A DNA stretch of 64,000 nucleotides from Sphingobacterium sp. UGAL515B_05 (GTDB lineage Bacteria > Bacteroidota > Bacteroidia > Sphingobacteriales > Sphingobacteriaceae), in NCBI RefSeq assembly GCF_033097525.1, contig NZ_CP109907.1, positions 2,480,001-2,544,000 on the forward strand. Direction: 5' to 3'. The notes under the pieces were generated by a model that made no database searches, was not told where the DNA came from, and saw only the letters and a program-made list of their open reading frames with translations. The translations under genes were made by a program, and so were the position numbers. Of the stretch, positions 18,297 to 27,830 are shown in pieces (within the stretch, counting starts at the first letter, position 1; every line of letters starts with the position of its first letter).

Positions 18297-18338
18297 TTTT
18301 CCGGTGGAGGGTAGACGCCCTCTGCCGGAATATTTTTT
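18297..18338 (+). terminator. terminator or attenuating hairpin between SusD and the ASST-like gene
   Basis: ttccgg at 18299-18304 pairs with ccggaa at 18325-18330, with inner agggt/gccct-type pairing, followed by a T tract. It probably reduces transcription of the enzymes relative to SusC/SusD, a common pattern in such loci. Confidence 0.65.
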
Positions 18339-18364
18339 TAAATTTCTTTTAAATCTAATAAAAT

Positions 18365-20185
18365 ATGATTGCAATACAGCGAATATGTAGCATTTATACT
18401 GCTTCGATTTTGTCTGGTATGTGCTTGGTTCTGTTGTTGTTTTCCTGTAAAAAGGACCAGGGAAATGCACCCGAATTGCCTACTAAGCTGGCGTTGACAT
18501 CAAAGATTGAAACAGGCGAACTCTTAATCAAAGTCAATCAGAATACACAGGAATATATCTTCAATTTTGAAAAAGGAGCCATAAATATTCCTGTCCAAGA
18601 TATCGTCAAGATGACTCCTAATCCGGATCGATGGGTTACTAATCTCACATTCAGTGACGGTTCGGAACTGACTGTGCCTACAAAAGGAACTTCACTCGAT
18701 TTTATGGTTGAAGCAATCCGGCTCGATCCTTCAGGATACAACCCCTTATCGGCCTTAGTAGATGTTGGATTGCCAACCTTTGGTCGTGTAAGGGTGCAAG
18801 TACATGGTAAACATGGTGAACTAGGCAACATCACACATCTTTGCACGAGTGAAACACAACGTCAAAGTGTTCCTATATTCGGGTTGTACGCAGATTATGA
18901 TAATGTCGTTGATCTTACTTTTACTGATTTCGCAGGTAATGAGCGAGGAAGTACTACTGTTCATATCCGTACTCAGCCACTTAAGGTAGCAGATTTTCCA
19001 AGATGGAAGATTGTGAAGAGTCAAACGGAAAAAATGGAACCTGGTTTAAATTTGGTGAGTTATCCTGGCCAGAGTGAGCTAGATACTTCTCTGCCTTATA
19101 TGATTGATAGTGAGGGTGAGATACGTTGGTTGTTGCTGTTGAAGAAATCACCTGATTTACAAAAATTTGCTGGATCTATAGGTCTTAAGCGAACAAAAAA
19201 AGGAACCTTCATCGCCGGCGATCAATCTGTACAACGTGTGGTTGAAATGGACATGTTTGGTAATTTGATCAATCAATGGGATCTCGCAAGACTAGGCTAT
19301 GGATTCCATCATGAAATTACCGAATCTGCTAATGGAAATTTCCTGATCAATGTAACCAAAGTTGCAGCCCATCTAAATAATGGAGAGCCGCGCGTTAACG
19401 ATCATATCATTGAACTGAATCCTCAAACAGGTAGTTTGGTAAATGAATGGGATCTTGCCAAGCAGCTCGATACAACGCGTTATATCAGGCCAGATGGTAT
19501 TACACCACCGGCATTCTCACAGAGTCCAAACAACTGGGTCCATAACAATTCAATTACAGAAATTGGAGAGAATTTATTGGCTACAGCACGCTATCAGGGG
19601 ATTTTCAGTTTTAACCATTCGGGAGTGACGCAATGGATTATATCCCCCCATAAAAATTGGGGAGCTAAATACCAGACCTTGTTGCTGAAGCCAATTGCCG
19701 AAGATGGTACAGCAATTACAGACCCAGCAGTGATCAATGGGGATGCTGCAGTTGCAGGTTTTGATTGGCCGTGGGGGCCGCATACACCTGTCGCGTTGGC
19801 CAATGATCGTATTTTAGTCTTTGATAATGGATATAATCGGCAATGGAAATCAAATTTTGCTCCCGGTGTGATCAGCTATAGCCGGGTCGTGGAATACAAG
19901 GTTGACCTGACCAATAAAACAGTACAGCAAGTATGGTCTTATGGAAAGGATCGTGGAGAAGAGGGATTTTCACAGGCCATATCAGGGGTACAATATCTGC
20001 CAAAGACGGGACATGTGTCGTTTTGTCCAGGGATGGGAGTCAAAACAAGTATAGGGATAGGCGGACGTGTTGTAGAAATTGATCCAAAAACAAAGGAAGT
20101 GATATTCGATCTTGAGGTCGCTACTGGTAGCGGTACAGCATTCCATCGTGTGACACGTATGCCGCTTTATCCCGAAAACTTGTAA
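18365..20185 (+). CDS. arylsulfotransferase (ASST)-like lipoprotein
   Basis: A 606-residue protein resembling the PAPS-independent aryl-sulfate sulfotransferase family (ArylsulfotransfA/ASST). The N-terminus carries a lipoprotein signal ending 'LLLFSC' (Cys28), then about 170 residues of beta-rich domain, then a propeller. Family signatures include 'GFHHEITESANGNFLINVTK', 'IIELNPQTGSLVNEWDLAKQLD', 'NNWVHNNSITEIGENLLATARYQG' and a C-terminal 'HRVTRMPLYP', which supply the His and Arg residues that form the ASST active site. Known ASSTs transfer sulfate between aryl donors and acceptors in the periplasm. In a glycan locus it could instead act on sulfated sugars or merely bind ligand, so the chemistry is uncertain. 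Confidence 0.78.
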   Translation: MIAIQRICSIYTASILSGMCLVLLLFSCKKDQGNAPELPTKLALTSKIETGELLIKVNQNTQEYIFNFEKGAINIPVQDIVKMTPNPDRWVTNLTFSDGSELTVPTKGTSLDFMVEAIRLDPSGYNPLSALVDVGLPTFGRVRVQVHGKHGELGNITHLCTSETQRQSVPIFGLYADYDNVVDLTFTDFAGNERGSTTVHIRTQPLKVADFPRWKIVKSQTEKMEPGLNLVSYPGQSELDTSLPYMIDSEGEIRWLLLLKKSPDLQKFAGSIGLKRTKKGTFIAGDQSVQRVVEMDMFGNLINQWDLARLGYGFHHEITESANGNFLINVTKVAAHLNNGEPRVNDHIIELNPQTGSLVNEWDLAKQLDTTRYIRPDGITPPAFSQSPNNWVHNNSITEIGENLLATARYQGIFSFNHSGVTQWIISPHKNWGAKYQTLLLKPIAEDGTAITDPAVINGDAAVAGFDWPWGPHTPVALANDRILVFDNGYNRQWKSNFAPGVISYSRVVEYKVDLTNKTVQQVWSYGKDRGEEGFSQAISGVQYLPKTGHVSFCPGMGVKTSIGIGGRVVEIDPKTKEVIFDLEVATGSGTAFHRVTRMPLYPENL

Positions 20186-20216
20186 AGTAACTATTTTTTT
20201 GAACTGAACTAAATTT

Positions 20217-21431
20217 ATGGCCGAATCATTTGAACGTCAGCAAGCTTATATTATCGAATCACAACGCTTATTACTGGAGAGAGCCAATGTTGAACTGTCT
20301 AATCCAGGAAAAATTGTTAAGCGTTATTTATACCCTGTTATTACCAAAGAACATATCCCCTTGACCTGGCGTTATGATTTTAATCCATTGACAAACCCGC
20401 TTTTTCTAGAGCGAATCGCCTTCAATTCAACAATGAATGCAGGGGCACTCTACTGGCAAGGAAAGTATCTGTTGTTTGTTCGTGTGGAAGGGACAGATCG
20501 GAAATCATTTTTTGCAATTGCAGAAAGTGAAAATGGAGTGGATAATTTCCGTTTTTGGGATCAGCCATTGGTTCTTCCGGATTTGGATCAAGAGGAAACA
20601 AATGTATATGATATCCGGCTGACCGCTCATGAAGACGGTTGGGTGTATGGTATTTTTTGCAGTGAAAAACGCGATGTAGCAGCTGCTCCCGGGGATCTCT
20701 CCAGTGCCGTTGCTTCAGCAGGCATCATTCGATCCAAAGATTTGAAGCACTGGGAGCGTTTACCCAATCTGAAAGCGAGCAGTCAACAGCGAAATGTCGT
20801 TTTGCACCCTGAATTTGTACAGGGGAAATATGCCCTCTATACACGGCCACAAGATGACTTTATCCTAGCAAAACGTGGTGGCGGAATTGGCTGGTCATTG
20901 ATTGATGATATTAAAAATGCCGTTGTTGTTGAAGAACAAATTATCAACAAACGTTTTTATCATACCATTAAAGAACTGAAAAATGGTGAGGGACCTGCAC
21001 CTTTAAAAACGGCGAAAGGGTGGCTGCACCTTGCTCATGGCGTGCGTGGCACGGCTGCGGGCTTACGCTATGTGCTCTATATTTATCTGACAAGTCTGGA
21101 CGATCCAAGCCAATTGATCGCCGAGCCTGCGGGGTATCTGATGGCTCCGGAGGGAGAAGAACGGATCGGTGATGTTTCCAATGTGTTGTTTTCTAATGGT
21201 TGGATCATGAATGCCAATGGTATGGTTTATATCTACTACGCATCGAGTGATACACGAATGCATGTTGCGGTATCCTCGGTTGACCGGCTTTTGGATTATT
21301 GCCTTAATACTGCACCCGACGGCCTTCGCTCGGCAACCTCGGTTGACAATGTCCTCCAGCTTATTGGTCGCAATGCGCTATATACCATGGAATCTGAAAT
21401 TTGTTCCCGAAATGATGTGAAACGAGCCTGA
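20217..21431 (+). CDS. GH130 4-O-beta-D-mannosyl-D-glucose phosphorylase
   Basis: A 404-residue cytoplasmic phosphorylase (no signal peptide) closely resembling the Bacteroides fragilis mannosylglucose phosphorylase, the GH130 subfamily 1 prototype. It would convert Man-beta-1,4-Glc and phosphate to mannose-1-phosphate and glucose. Matching segments include '[19 protein letters not shown]', '[22 protein letters not shown]' with the predicted proton-donor Asp132, '[27 protein letters not shown]', '[10 protein letters not shown]' and '[18 protein letters not shown]'. It lies 31 bases after the ASST-like gene. In B. fragilis this enzyme acts after an epimerase that makes mannosylglucose from mannobiose; no epimerase or mannanase is visible here, so those would be elsewhere, or the glycan is different. 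Confidence 0.9.
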   Translation: MAESFERQQAYIIESQRLLLERANVELSNPGKIVKRYLYPVITKEHIPLTWRYDFNPLTNPLFLERIAFNSTMNAGALYWQGKYLLFVRVEGTDRKSFFAIAESENGVDNFRFWDQPLVLPDLDQEETNVYDIRLTAHEDGWVYGIFCSEKRDVAAAPGDLSSAVASAGIIRSKDLKHWERLPNLKASSQQRNVVLHPEFVQGKYALYTRPQDDFILAKRGGGIGWSLIDDIKNAVVVEEQIINKRFYHTIKELKNGEGPAPLKTAKGWLHLAHGVRGTAAGLRYVLYIYLTSLDDPSQLIAEPAGYLMAPEGEERIGDVSNVLFSNGWIMNANGMVYIYYASSDTRMHVAVSSVDRLLDYCLNTAPDGLRSATSVDNVLQLIGRNALYTMESEICSRNDVKRA

Positions 21432-21544
21432 TAATAGATGTGAAATTGAAAGCCGACCTTCTATTTTAGATCGCATAGCCCGGCTTGTCGTTAGTTATAT
21501 AAAGCTTATTGTTAGTTATAAAATCGATATTTAGGAGTGTAAAA

Positions 21545-22444
21545 ATGAAAAATCTGATTAAGTTTTATGGGGTGATTGCTTTACTCTTGCTGTGTTTGAC
21601 GGTGAAATCTCAGGCCGATCAACCGCTAAAGATAATTTCTTACAATATCTGGAATGGATTTGAACATACGAAAACAAAAGCGGATAAATTTGTCCATTGG
21701 ATGGAACGACAGCAACCGGATATTGTTGCTTTAGAAGAACTGGTCGATTTTAAACAGGCCGATCTTCAACAGCTGGCCGAATCCTACGGACATCATTACA
21801 GCGTCTTACTCAAGGAAAAGGGCTATCCGGTAGGAATTACATCTCGCTATCCGATTACCCTGATCAAAGCTCAGGTGGATGGGTTTTGGCATGGTATGCT
21901 GCATGTTAAAATTAAAGATATTGACATTATAGTCACACATCTCAGCCCTTTTTCCTGGAAGTATCGATTAAAAGAAGCACAGCAGATTGTAGATTATATC
22001 AAAAGTAATTCCTTGAATAACTGTATGATCCTGGGTGATCTCAATGCTTATTCCCCATTGGATGCAATTTGGCTGGAACACAAAGCACCACTAAGAAAGA
22101 ATTTATCGAATTGGGATCAAGCGCATCCAGAATATGGCAATATGCGTGGCCAGCGTTTTGATTATAGTGTGCTGTCGACTTTTATTGCAGCAGGCTTTGA
22201 TGATTGTATCGGACGTACTGTATTTCCGGAAAATAAGCGGGTCAGTTTTCCAACAGCAACACTATATGGCTGGAATTGGGGTGACAGCCGATTAGCTGAA
22301 GTGTCGGAAAGGCTAGATTATATCTTATTGTCGGAACGATTGTCGCCTTTGGTTCAGCAGGTCGAAGTGCACAATGGTCCTGATCTCGAAGGAATATCAG
22401 ATCATTACCCAGTTTCGGTCGTAATTGGCCAATTGGAGAAATAG
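21545..22444 (+). CDS. secreted endonuclease/exonuclease/phosphatase-fold hydrolase
   Basis: A 299-residue EEP-superfamily enzyme. The ATG at 21545 is preferred as it starts directly with a signal peptide (MKNLIKFYGVIALLLLCLTVKSQA); an earlier in-frame start only adds 12 residues. The fold is shown by 'ISYNIWNG' at the start of the domain, 'PDIVALEELVDF' (metal-binding Glu), 'ITSRYPI', 'THLSPF', 'ILGDLNAYSPLD' (the GDxN motif) and the closing 'GISDHYPVSVVI' (SDHxP). Members cleave phosphodiester or phosphomonoester bonds in nucleic acids, inositol phosphates or sphingolipids. Being secreted and within a glycan locus, it may remove phosphate substituents; this is inference. Confidence 0.85.
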   Translation: MKNLIKFYGVIALLLLCLTVKSQADQPLKIISYNIWNGFEHTKTKADKFVHWMERQQPDIVALEELVDFKQADLQQLAESYGHHYSVLLKEKGYPVGITSRYPITLIKAQVDGFWHGMLHVKIKDIDIIVTHLSPFSWKYRLKEAQQIVDYIKSNSLNNCMILGDLNAYSPLDAIWLEHKAPLRKNLSNWDQAHPEYGNMRGQRFDYSVLSTFIAAGFDDCIGRTVFPENKRVSFPTATLYGWNWGDSRLAEVSERLDYILLSERLSPLVQQVEVHNGPDLEGISDHYPVSVVIGQLEK

Positions 22445-22486
22445 AAATATAATTGTAGATTGCGGTTGACCACGAGAAGAATATTC

Positions 22487-24370
22487 ATGGAACTTTCCGT
22501 AATAGATATAGTGATCATTGTCTGTTATTTGCTGACGATGATTGTCATTGGCCTGATTCTTAAAAAGCGAGCTTCTAAGGATCTCGACTCTTATTTCTTG
22601 GGAGGGAAGTCACTTCCTTACTATATGCTTGGTATTTCTGATGCATCGGGGATGTTCGATATTTCGGGCACGATGTGGATGGTTTATCTTGCCTTTGTCT
22701 ATGGCCTCAAGAGTATGTGGATTCCTTGGTTATGGCCTGTCTTTAATCAGATTTTCCTGATGGTTTACCTTTCGGTATGGCTGCGGCGTTCAAATGTGTT
22801 GACAGGTGCTGAATGGATCCGGACCCGTTTTGGGCATGGTAAGGGTGCAGATGGAGCTTACACCATCGTCATTCTATACGCCATTGTAGCGGTATTGGGT
22901 TTTCTATGTTATGGATTTATCGGAATCGGTAAATTTATGGAGGTATTCTTCCCCTGGGAACAGCTTTCGCGCTTCATTCCGTTAACTATTGACCCAATGA
23001 ATGTTCCCCAGTTATATGGCATATTTTTTACCGCTATTACGACATTTTATGTCATGCTTGGCGGCATGCATAGTATCGTTTGGGCAGATATGGTGAAGTT
23101 CGGAATCATGATTGTATCCGGCATTGCAATCGCAGTGATCGCAATACAGCAGGTAAGTCCTGAGTTGTTGGCCGCCAATACACCCGCGGGATGGGACTCT
23201 CCCTTCTTTGGCTGGCATTTGAACATGGACTGGAGTAATGTACTCCCTTCTATTATGGACAGAATAGCCCATGATCAATACAATCTGTTTACCATATTTG
23301 TGATGATGATGCTTTTCAAAGGTATTTTCATGAGTATGGCCGGGCCCGCGGCCAACTACGATATGCAAAAGATTCTTGCTTGTCGGTCACCAAAAGAGGC
23401 CGCATTAATGAGCGGTTCGGTATCTGTTATCTTGCTGATCCCACGTTATCTGATGATCATGGGTTTTACGGTGTTAGCGCTTGTGTTCTTTCGGGATGAA
23501 TTTACAGCAATGGGAAGCCATATGGATTTTGAGATCATATTACCCAAAGCAATTAGTCGTTTTGGGAAGGTTGGATTGACAGGTTTATTATTGGCTGGAC
23601 TGCTGGCTGCTTTTATGTCTTCTTTTGCTTCAACGATAAATGCAGCACAAGCGTATTTGGTCAATGATGTCTTGCTGAAATTTTTTTATCGTTCGGCTTC
23701 GCCTAAAAAACAGATTCGTTTGAGTTATATTGTTTCTGTTTCTGTGGTTGTCTGTAGCACGATCATCGGATTATATGTCCAAAACATCAATTCGGTACTA
23801 CAGTGGATCGTTTCGGCACTCTATGGTGGATATATTGCCGCGAATGTGCTTAAGTGGCATTGGTGGCGATTTAATGGGACCGGATTTTTTTGGGGAATGT
23901 TGACTGGTATATTCGGCGCAATTATTCTGCCTCAGTTTTTCCCACATACTTTGCCGCTTTATTATTTCCCCTTTTTGTTTGTCCTATCCTTACTGGGCTG
24001 CCTACTTGGAACTTGGTTATCTAAGCCAACAGCGGAATCGGTGTTGGTCGATTTTTATGTTCGTGTTCGCCCCTGGGGATTTTGGGGGCCAATTCACCAA
24101 AAAGCATTGCAGAAATACCCCGATCTTAAAGCGAACAATCACTTTAAGCGCGATCTATTTAATGTTGGGGTGGGGATTATATGGCAATGCTGTTTGACCT
24201 TAATTCCGATGTATATTGTTATTCAACAGGGACAGGGTTTACTAACTAGTATACTGATATTAGGTATTACCACACTGATTCTTAAAAAGAACTGGTATGA
24301 TAAGATGTGCCGCGATGAGGCCGAATACGATGCTTTTATGACAAAATATGGGATGAATAAAGCGGATTGA
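22487..24370 (+). CDS. sodium:solute symporter (SSS) family transporter
   Basis: A 627-residue inner-membrane protein with about 13-14 hydrophobic segments. The ATG at 22487 is chosen over an upstream TTG because it begins the first membrane helix region directly ('MELSVIDIVIIVCYLL'). Typical SSS features are 'DLDSYFLGGKSLPYYMLGISDASGMFDISGTMW' (residues about 33-65), 'TFYVMLGGMHSIVWADMVKFGIMI' and 'LLLAGLLAAFMSSFASTINAAQAYLVND', the sodium-site region. It ends the locus and most likely imports the disaccharide, possibly mannosylglucose, used by the GH130 phosphorylase. The substrate is inferred from context only. Confidence 0.88.
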   Translation: MELSVIDIVIIVCYLLTMIVIGLILKKRASKDLDSYFLGGKSLPYYMLGISDASGMFDISGTMWMVYLAFVYGLKSMWIPWLWPVFNQIFLMVYLSVWLRRSNVLTGAEWIRTRFGHGKGADGAYTIVILYAIVAVLGFLCYGFIGIGKFMEVFFPWEQLSRFIPLTIDPMNVPQLYGIFFTAITTFYVMLGGMHSIVWADMVKFGIMIVSGIAIAVIAIQQVSPELLAANTPAGWDSPFFGWHLNMDWSNVLPSIMDRIAHDQYNLFTIFVMMMLFKGIFMSMAGPAANYDMQKILACRSPKEAALMSGSVSVILLIPRYLMIMGFTVLALVFFRDEFTAMGSHMDFEIILPKAISRFGKVGLTGLLLAGLLAAFMSSFASTINAAQAYLVNDVLLKFFYRSASPKKQIRLSYIVSVSVVVCSTIIGLYVQNINSVLQWIVSALYGGYIAANVLKWHWWRFNGTGFFWGMLTGIFGAIILPQFFPHTLPLYYFPFLFVLSLLGCLLGTWLSKPTAESVLVDFYVRVRPWGFWGPIHQKALQKYPDLKANNHFKRDLFNVGVGIIWQCCLTLIPMYIVIQQGQGLLTSILILGITTLILKKNWYDKMCRDEAEYDAFMTKYGMNKAD

Positions 24371-24420
24371 TAAGCAAATAAGTTTTTTTTAAAAAAATAG
24401 GGCTGAAAAAGCGAAGAATG

Positions 24421-24477
24421 ATGTAATCGGACGGTCTGTTGTTTGATTAAAAAATCGTTCGATCGTACCGATTACAT
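24421..24477. terminator. inverted repeat between convergent genes, possible terminator
   Basis: Perfect 10-bp arms (atgtaatcgg 24421-24430, ccgattacat 24468-24477) enclose a 37-base loop between the symporter gene and the convergent DUF2911 gene. The long loop makes a standard terminator doubtful. Confidence 0.3.
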
Positions 24478-24495
24478 TGATAATGCGTTTTTAAT

Positions 24496-25011
24496 TTAGT
24501 TGCTCGCTTTAACCGTAAATGGAACAACATACTGTCCCCATTCCAAGGAGATAGTGCCTTGCGGAGTAGCGTTGATCTTAAATTGTTCCTGTGAGGTACT
24601 TGCAGTTGCGTTGCTTACGGAAACGCGGAGCGCATCTTCGTTGGCATCATATTTTGTTCCCCACTGATTCCACACTTTATTAAACATAATTGTTGTTTCG
24701 TGTTCCCCAGGGATGCTGTAAAGACCATATTTTCCAGCGGCTAATTTTTTGCCTTCAACCAATACATCTTTATTAAATTCGATGGTGGTCGCTTCATTCG
24801 CTCCAGTACGCCATACAATGCCGACAGGGGCGATATCAACACCAAGCTGACGGCCTTTCAAAGAAGGGCGGCTATAATTAATGTCGATCGTGACACCATC
24901 GGTGGTGGTTACTTTGGTGTTGTCTGGAGGACTCGGGCGTTTACTTTTGTCGGTCTGAGCAAAGGTAAGTTGACCTATTAAGGTCAGGATTGTTAAAATT
25001 AGTACTCTCAT
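24496..25011 (-). CDS. secreted DUF2911 domain protein
   Basis: A 171-residue protein with a signal peptide (MRVLILTILTLIGQLTFAQ) followed by the DUF2911 domain: 'ITIDINYSRPSLKGRQLG'-type start, 'VGIVWRTGANEATTIEFNKDV', 'AGKYGLYSIPGEHETTIMFNK' and 'WGQYVVPFTVKAS'. The family is common in Bacteroidota, periplasmic or surface-exposed, and has no established function. It is a single gene on the minus strand between two unrelated units. Confidence 0.85.
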   Translation of the reverse strand: MRVLILTILTLIGQLTFAQTDKSKRPSPPDNTKVTTTDGVTIDINYSRPSLKGRQLGVDIAPVGIVWRTGANEATTIEFNKDVLVEGKKLAAGKYGLYSIPGEHETTIMFNKVWNQWGTKYDANEDALRVSVSNATASTSQEQFKINATPQGTISLEWGQYVVPFTVKASN

Positions 25012-25116
25012 TTTGCGTATATTATTGATTAAACAATTAAATATAAGGTTTTTAAATTATGGAATTGTTAGTTTTTTTTGAAGACTTTGGGTGAGGTATT
25101 TTGGTTATATAAACGG

Positions 25117-25149
25117 GAAAAGCCAGGATATGAATCACTGGCTCTTTTC
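25117..25149 (-). terminator. terminator of ilvA
   Basis: agccag (25121-25126) pairs with ctggct (25138-25143) with flanking A and T tracts, just beyond the ilvA stop on the minus strand. Confidence 0.65.
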
Positions 25150-25164
25150 ATTTATACCTATTAT

Positions 25165-26412
25165 TTAAACAAGATATTCAAATAGTGTCTGGTCTTTGTT
25201 GATTTCAATGACATCAAACTTGTATTCTTTCATGCGTTCAATCAATGTTTCGTAATCCTCAGGCTTGTTGAGCTCAATGCCGACTAGCGCTGGACCTCTT
25301 TCGCGTTCGGTTTTTTTGATAAACTCAAAACGGGTAATATCATCCTTAGGTCCCAATACTTCAGAAACGAAGAGTTTTAATGCGCCTGGGCGTTGTGGGA
25401 AACGAACGATAAAATAATGTTTGTATCCTTCGTAAAGCAGAGACAATTCTTTGATTTCACTCATGCGGTCGATATCGTTGTTTCCACCGGATATGATACA
25501 GACGACTTTCTTGCCTTTAATTTCATCTTTGTGAAATTCAAGAGCAGCTACCGATAAAGCACCCGCGGGCTCAACGACAATGGCATCCTTATTATACAGC
25601 TCTAGGATACAGGTACAGATCTTTCCTTCAGGAATAGAGCGTGTATCATCCAACAATTGTTTGGCAATTTCAAATGTCGTTGCACCGATCTTTTTAACGG
25701 CGGCCCCATCAACAAATTTGTTGATATGCTCGAGCTCGATCGGTGCGCCATGTGTCAAAGCCGCTTGCATAGAAGGAGCTCCTTCGGGTTCAACGCCATA
25801 ACATTTGATCGCTTTGTTTTTACTCTTCAGGTAATAACTTGCTCCCGCGGCAAGTCCACCGCCACCAATTGGGATAAATATGGCATCCATATCGGGAAGA
25901 TCTTGTAAAGCTTCAACGGCCACAGTACCCTGTCCTTCCACAACTTTGAGATCATCAAATGGCGGGATGAAAGTCATGCCATGCTCTTCTGTGTAAGCCA
26001 ACGCCGCTTTTTGACAGTCATCAAAAGTGTCTCCGGTCAAGATAATCTCTACATTACCGTTACCCCACATTTCCGTTTGTGAGATCTTTTGGCGTGGTGT
26101 CGGACCCGGCATAAATATCACACCTTTGATGTCGAGTTTATTGCAGGAGAAAGCAACGCCTTGGGCGTGGTTACCTGCACTCGCACATACAACGCCGCGT
26201 TGTCGCTCTTCCGCTGTTAAGGAGATAATTTTATTGTAGGCACCGCGTAATTTATAGGAACGTACGACTTGTAAATCTTCCCGTTTGAGATAGACTTCGG
26301 CACCGTATTTTTCGGACAGATGCCGATTATATTGAAGCGGTGTTCTGTTGACCACAGACTTGATGCGGTCAAGTGTAGCTTCTGAATTGATGTTTAAGGT
26401 TGATAGATTCAT
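25165..26412 (-). CDS. ilvA: threonine dehydratase, biosynthetic short form
   Basis: A 415-residue PLP enzyme that deaminates threonine to 2-oxobutanoate, the first step of isoleucine synthesis. The PLP Lys lies in 'VRSYKLRGAYNKI' (about residue 54), the phosphate-binding glycine loop is 'IPIGGGGLAAGASYYL', and 'CASAGNHAQGVAFSCNK' is family-typical. The C-terminal 90 residues ('YFIVRFPQRPGALKLFVSEVLG...') form a single ACT-like regulatory domain, as in the Bacillus form and unlike the two-domain E. coli enzyme. It follows leuA on the same strand but behind a terminator, so it probably has its own promoter in the 213-base gap. Confidence 0.95.
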   Translation of the reverse strand: MNLSTLNINSEATLDRIKSVVNRTPLQYNRHLSEKYGAEVYLKREDLQVVRSYKLRGAYNKIISLTAEERQRGVVCASAGNHAQGVAFSCNKLDIKGVIFMPGPTPRQKISQTEMWGNGNVEIILTGDTFDDCQKAALAYTEEHGMTFIPPFDDLKVVEGQGTVAVEALQDLPDMDAIFIPIGGGGLAAGASYYLKSKNKAIKCYGVEPEGAPSMQAALTHGAPIELEHINKFVDGAAVKKIGATTFEIAKQLLDDTRSIPEGKICTCILELYNKDAIVVEPAGALSVAALEFHKDEIKGKKVVCIISGGNNDIDRMSEIKELSLLYEGYKHYFIVRFPQRPGALKLFVSEVLGPKDDITRFEFIKKTERERGPALVGIELNKPEDYETLIERMKEYKFDVIEINKDQTLFEYLV

Positions 26413-26592
26413 TGTTAGATGATTGCCTAGTTAAGGTAGCAAATAAAACGCAGATATTCGCTGTTATATGAGAGATTCTACCTATACAGTGTTTAAATTT
26501 AGTTGATTTTGAATGGAAGACCGTCTGAACACATGCTAAAATAATAATCAGCTATGTGTCATGTGGATCTTTTTAAAAAAATGTACTTATGA

Positions 26593-26625
26593 TAAAAAAA
26601 GGCTGCATCTGCAGCCTTCCTTTTT
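26593..26625 (-). terminator. terminator of the ilv-leu operon after leuA
   Basis: aggctgca (26600-26607) pairs with tgcagcct (26610-26617) beside A and T tracts on both sides. On the minus strand it begins directly after the leuA stop and ends the long BCAA operon. Confidence 0.85.
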
Positions 26626-27789
26626 TTATATTTTTTCCTGGATGAGGCTTTTTAGGTCATCATCACAAATATTTTTCTTTTCGTCGGCTAAAACCAGGAA
26701 ACGTTGATAGCAATCTGCTAAATCATCTTTTTCAAGATGGAAACCTAAACGCTCCAAATGGTGCTTAAGGGCATGTCTACCTGAACGAGCTGTCAAGATA
26801 ATATCAGCTTCATCCAAACCAACATCTTCTGGTCTGATGATCTCATAGTTTTCGCGGTGTTTTAGGAAACCATCTTGGTGAATACCCGAGCTATGCGCGA
26901 AGGCATTACGGCCAACGATTGCTTTATTCGGTTGGACAGGCATGTTCATCATTTCACTTACCTTGCGCGATAAGTACGTAAACATGCGGCTATCGATGTT
27001 TGATGTTAAGCTTCCAAACGACTGGTTGTGTACTTTAAGGATCATGGCTACTTCTTCAAGCGAGGTGTTTCCGGCACGTTCACCGATACCGTTGATTGTA
27101 CATTCTACCTGGCGGGCTCCATTTTGAATGGCAGCGATAGAATTTGCTGTTGCAAGTCCTAGGTCATTGTGACAATGTGCGGAAATAATTGCCTGATCGA
27201 TATTGCGCACATTCTCCTTGAGATACTTGATTTTTGACCCATACTGATCCGGTAAACAATAACCGTTTGTATCAGGGATGTTGACCACCGTAGCACCAGC
27301 CGCAATGACCGACTCAACCATTTTAGCTAGAAATTCCAAGTCTGCGCGACCAGCATCTTCTGCATAAAACTCGACATCTTCCACATAGGATTTGGCATGT
27401 TTTACAGCCGCAACAGCACGTTCTAAAATTTCTTCTCTTGTGCTGTTGAATTTATATTTGATATGCATGTCCGAAGAACCAATACCGGTATGGATACGTG
27501 GGCGTTTGGCATATTTTAATGCCTCAGCAGCTACGTCAATATCGTTTTGATTGGCACGGGTCAATGCACATATAATAACATCGTTCACCGCTTTAGATAA
27601 TTCTACCACCGATTGAAAATCACCAGGGCTAGACACTGGGAAACCGGCTTCGATAATATCTACCCCTAGTTTTTCCAGGTCTTTAGCAATCTCAATTTTC
27701 TCCGGAGTGGTTAATTGGCAGCCTGGTACCTGTTCGCCATCACGTAAGGTGGTGTCGAAAATGTAAAGATGATTAGGATCGTGTAACAT
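26626..27789 (-). CDS. leuA: 2-isopropylmalate synthase, short form without the leucine-regulatory domain
   Basis: A 387-residue enzyme condensing acetyl-CoA with 2-oxoisovalerate, the first committed step of leucine synthesis. The HMGL-like TIM barrel shows '[17 protein letters not shown]' (metal Asp and catalytic Arg), '[14 protein letters not shown]' (metal His-x-His), '[14 protein letters not shown]' and the linker '[13 protein letters not shown]'. The protein stops about 120-130 residues short of the E. coli enzyme, ending '[12 protein letters not shown]', so it lacks the C-terminal LeuA allosteric domain. A terminator follows immediately, so the missing domain has not been split off by a frameshift. 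Homocitrate or citramalate synthase are alternatives by length, but the adjacent leuB, leuC and leuD support LeuA. Confidence 0.92.
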   Translation of the reverse strand: MLHDPNHLYIFDTTLRDGEQVPGCQLTTPEKIEIAKDLEKLGVDIIEAGFPVSSPGDFQSVVELSKAVNDVIICALTRANQNDIDVAAEALKYAKRPRIHTGIGSSDMHIKYKFNSTREEILERAVAAVKHAKSYVEDVEFYAEDAGRADLEFLAKMVESVIAAGATVVNIPDTNGYCLPDQYGSKIKYLKENVRNIDQAIISAHCHNDLGLATANSIAAIQNGARQVECTINGIGERAGNTSLEEVAMILKVHNQSFGSLTSNIDSRMFTYLSRKVSEMMNMPVQPNKAIVGRNAFAHSSGIHQDGFLKHRENYEIIRPEDVGLDEADIILTARSGRHALKHHLERLGFHLEKDDLADCYQRFLVLADEKKNICDDDLKSLIQEKI

Positions 27790-27830
27790 AATTTCTTAAT
27801 TCAAAAGATTTACAAATTAAAAAGGGTATA

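Noticed and set aside
18226..18470. A minus-strand open frame crossing the SusD-ASST gap
   Set aside because: Its product is low in protein-like character and it spans the hairpin terminator and both flanking coding regions; it is a shadow of the plus-strand genes.
24391..24400. An A/T-only palindrome (ttttttttaaaaaaaa type) after the symporter gene
   Set aside because: Pure A/T runs like this arise readily by chance in AT-rich intergenic DNA and lack a GC stem.
26594..26626. LeuA might be truncated by a frameshift, as in ilvE and araB
   Set aside because: A terminator follows directly after the stop, no LeuA C-terminal-like sequence is present downstream in any frame, and short LeuA enzymes occur in Bacteroidota.
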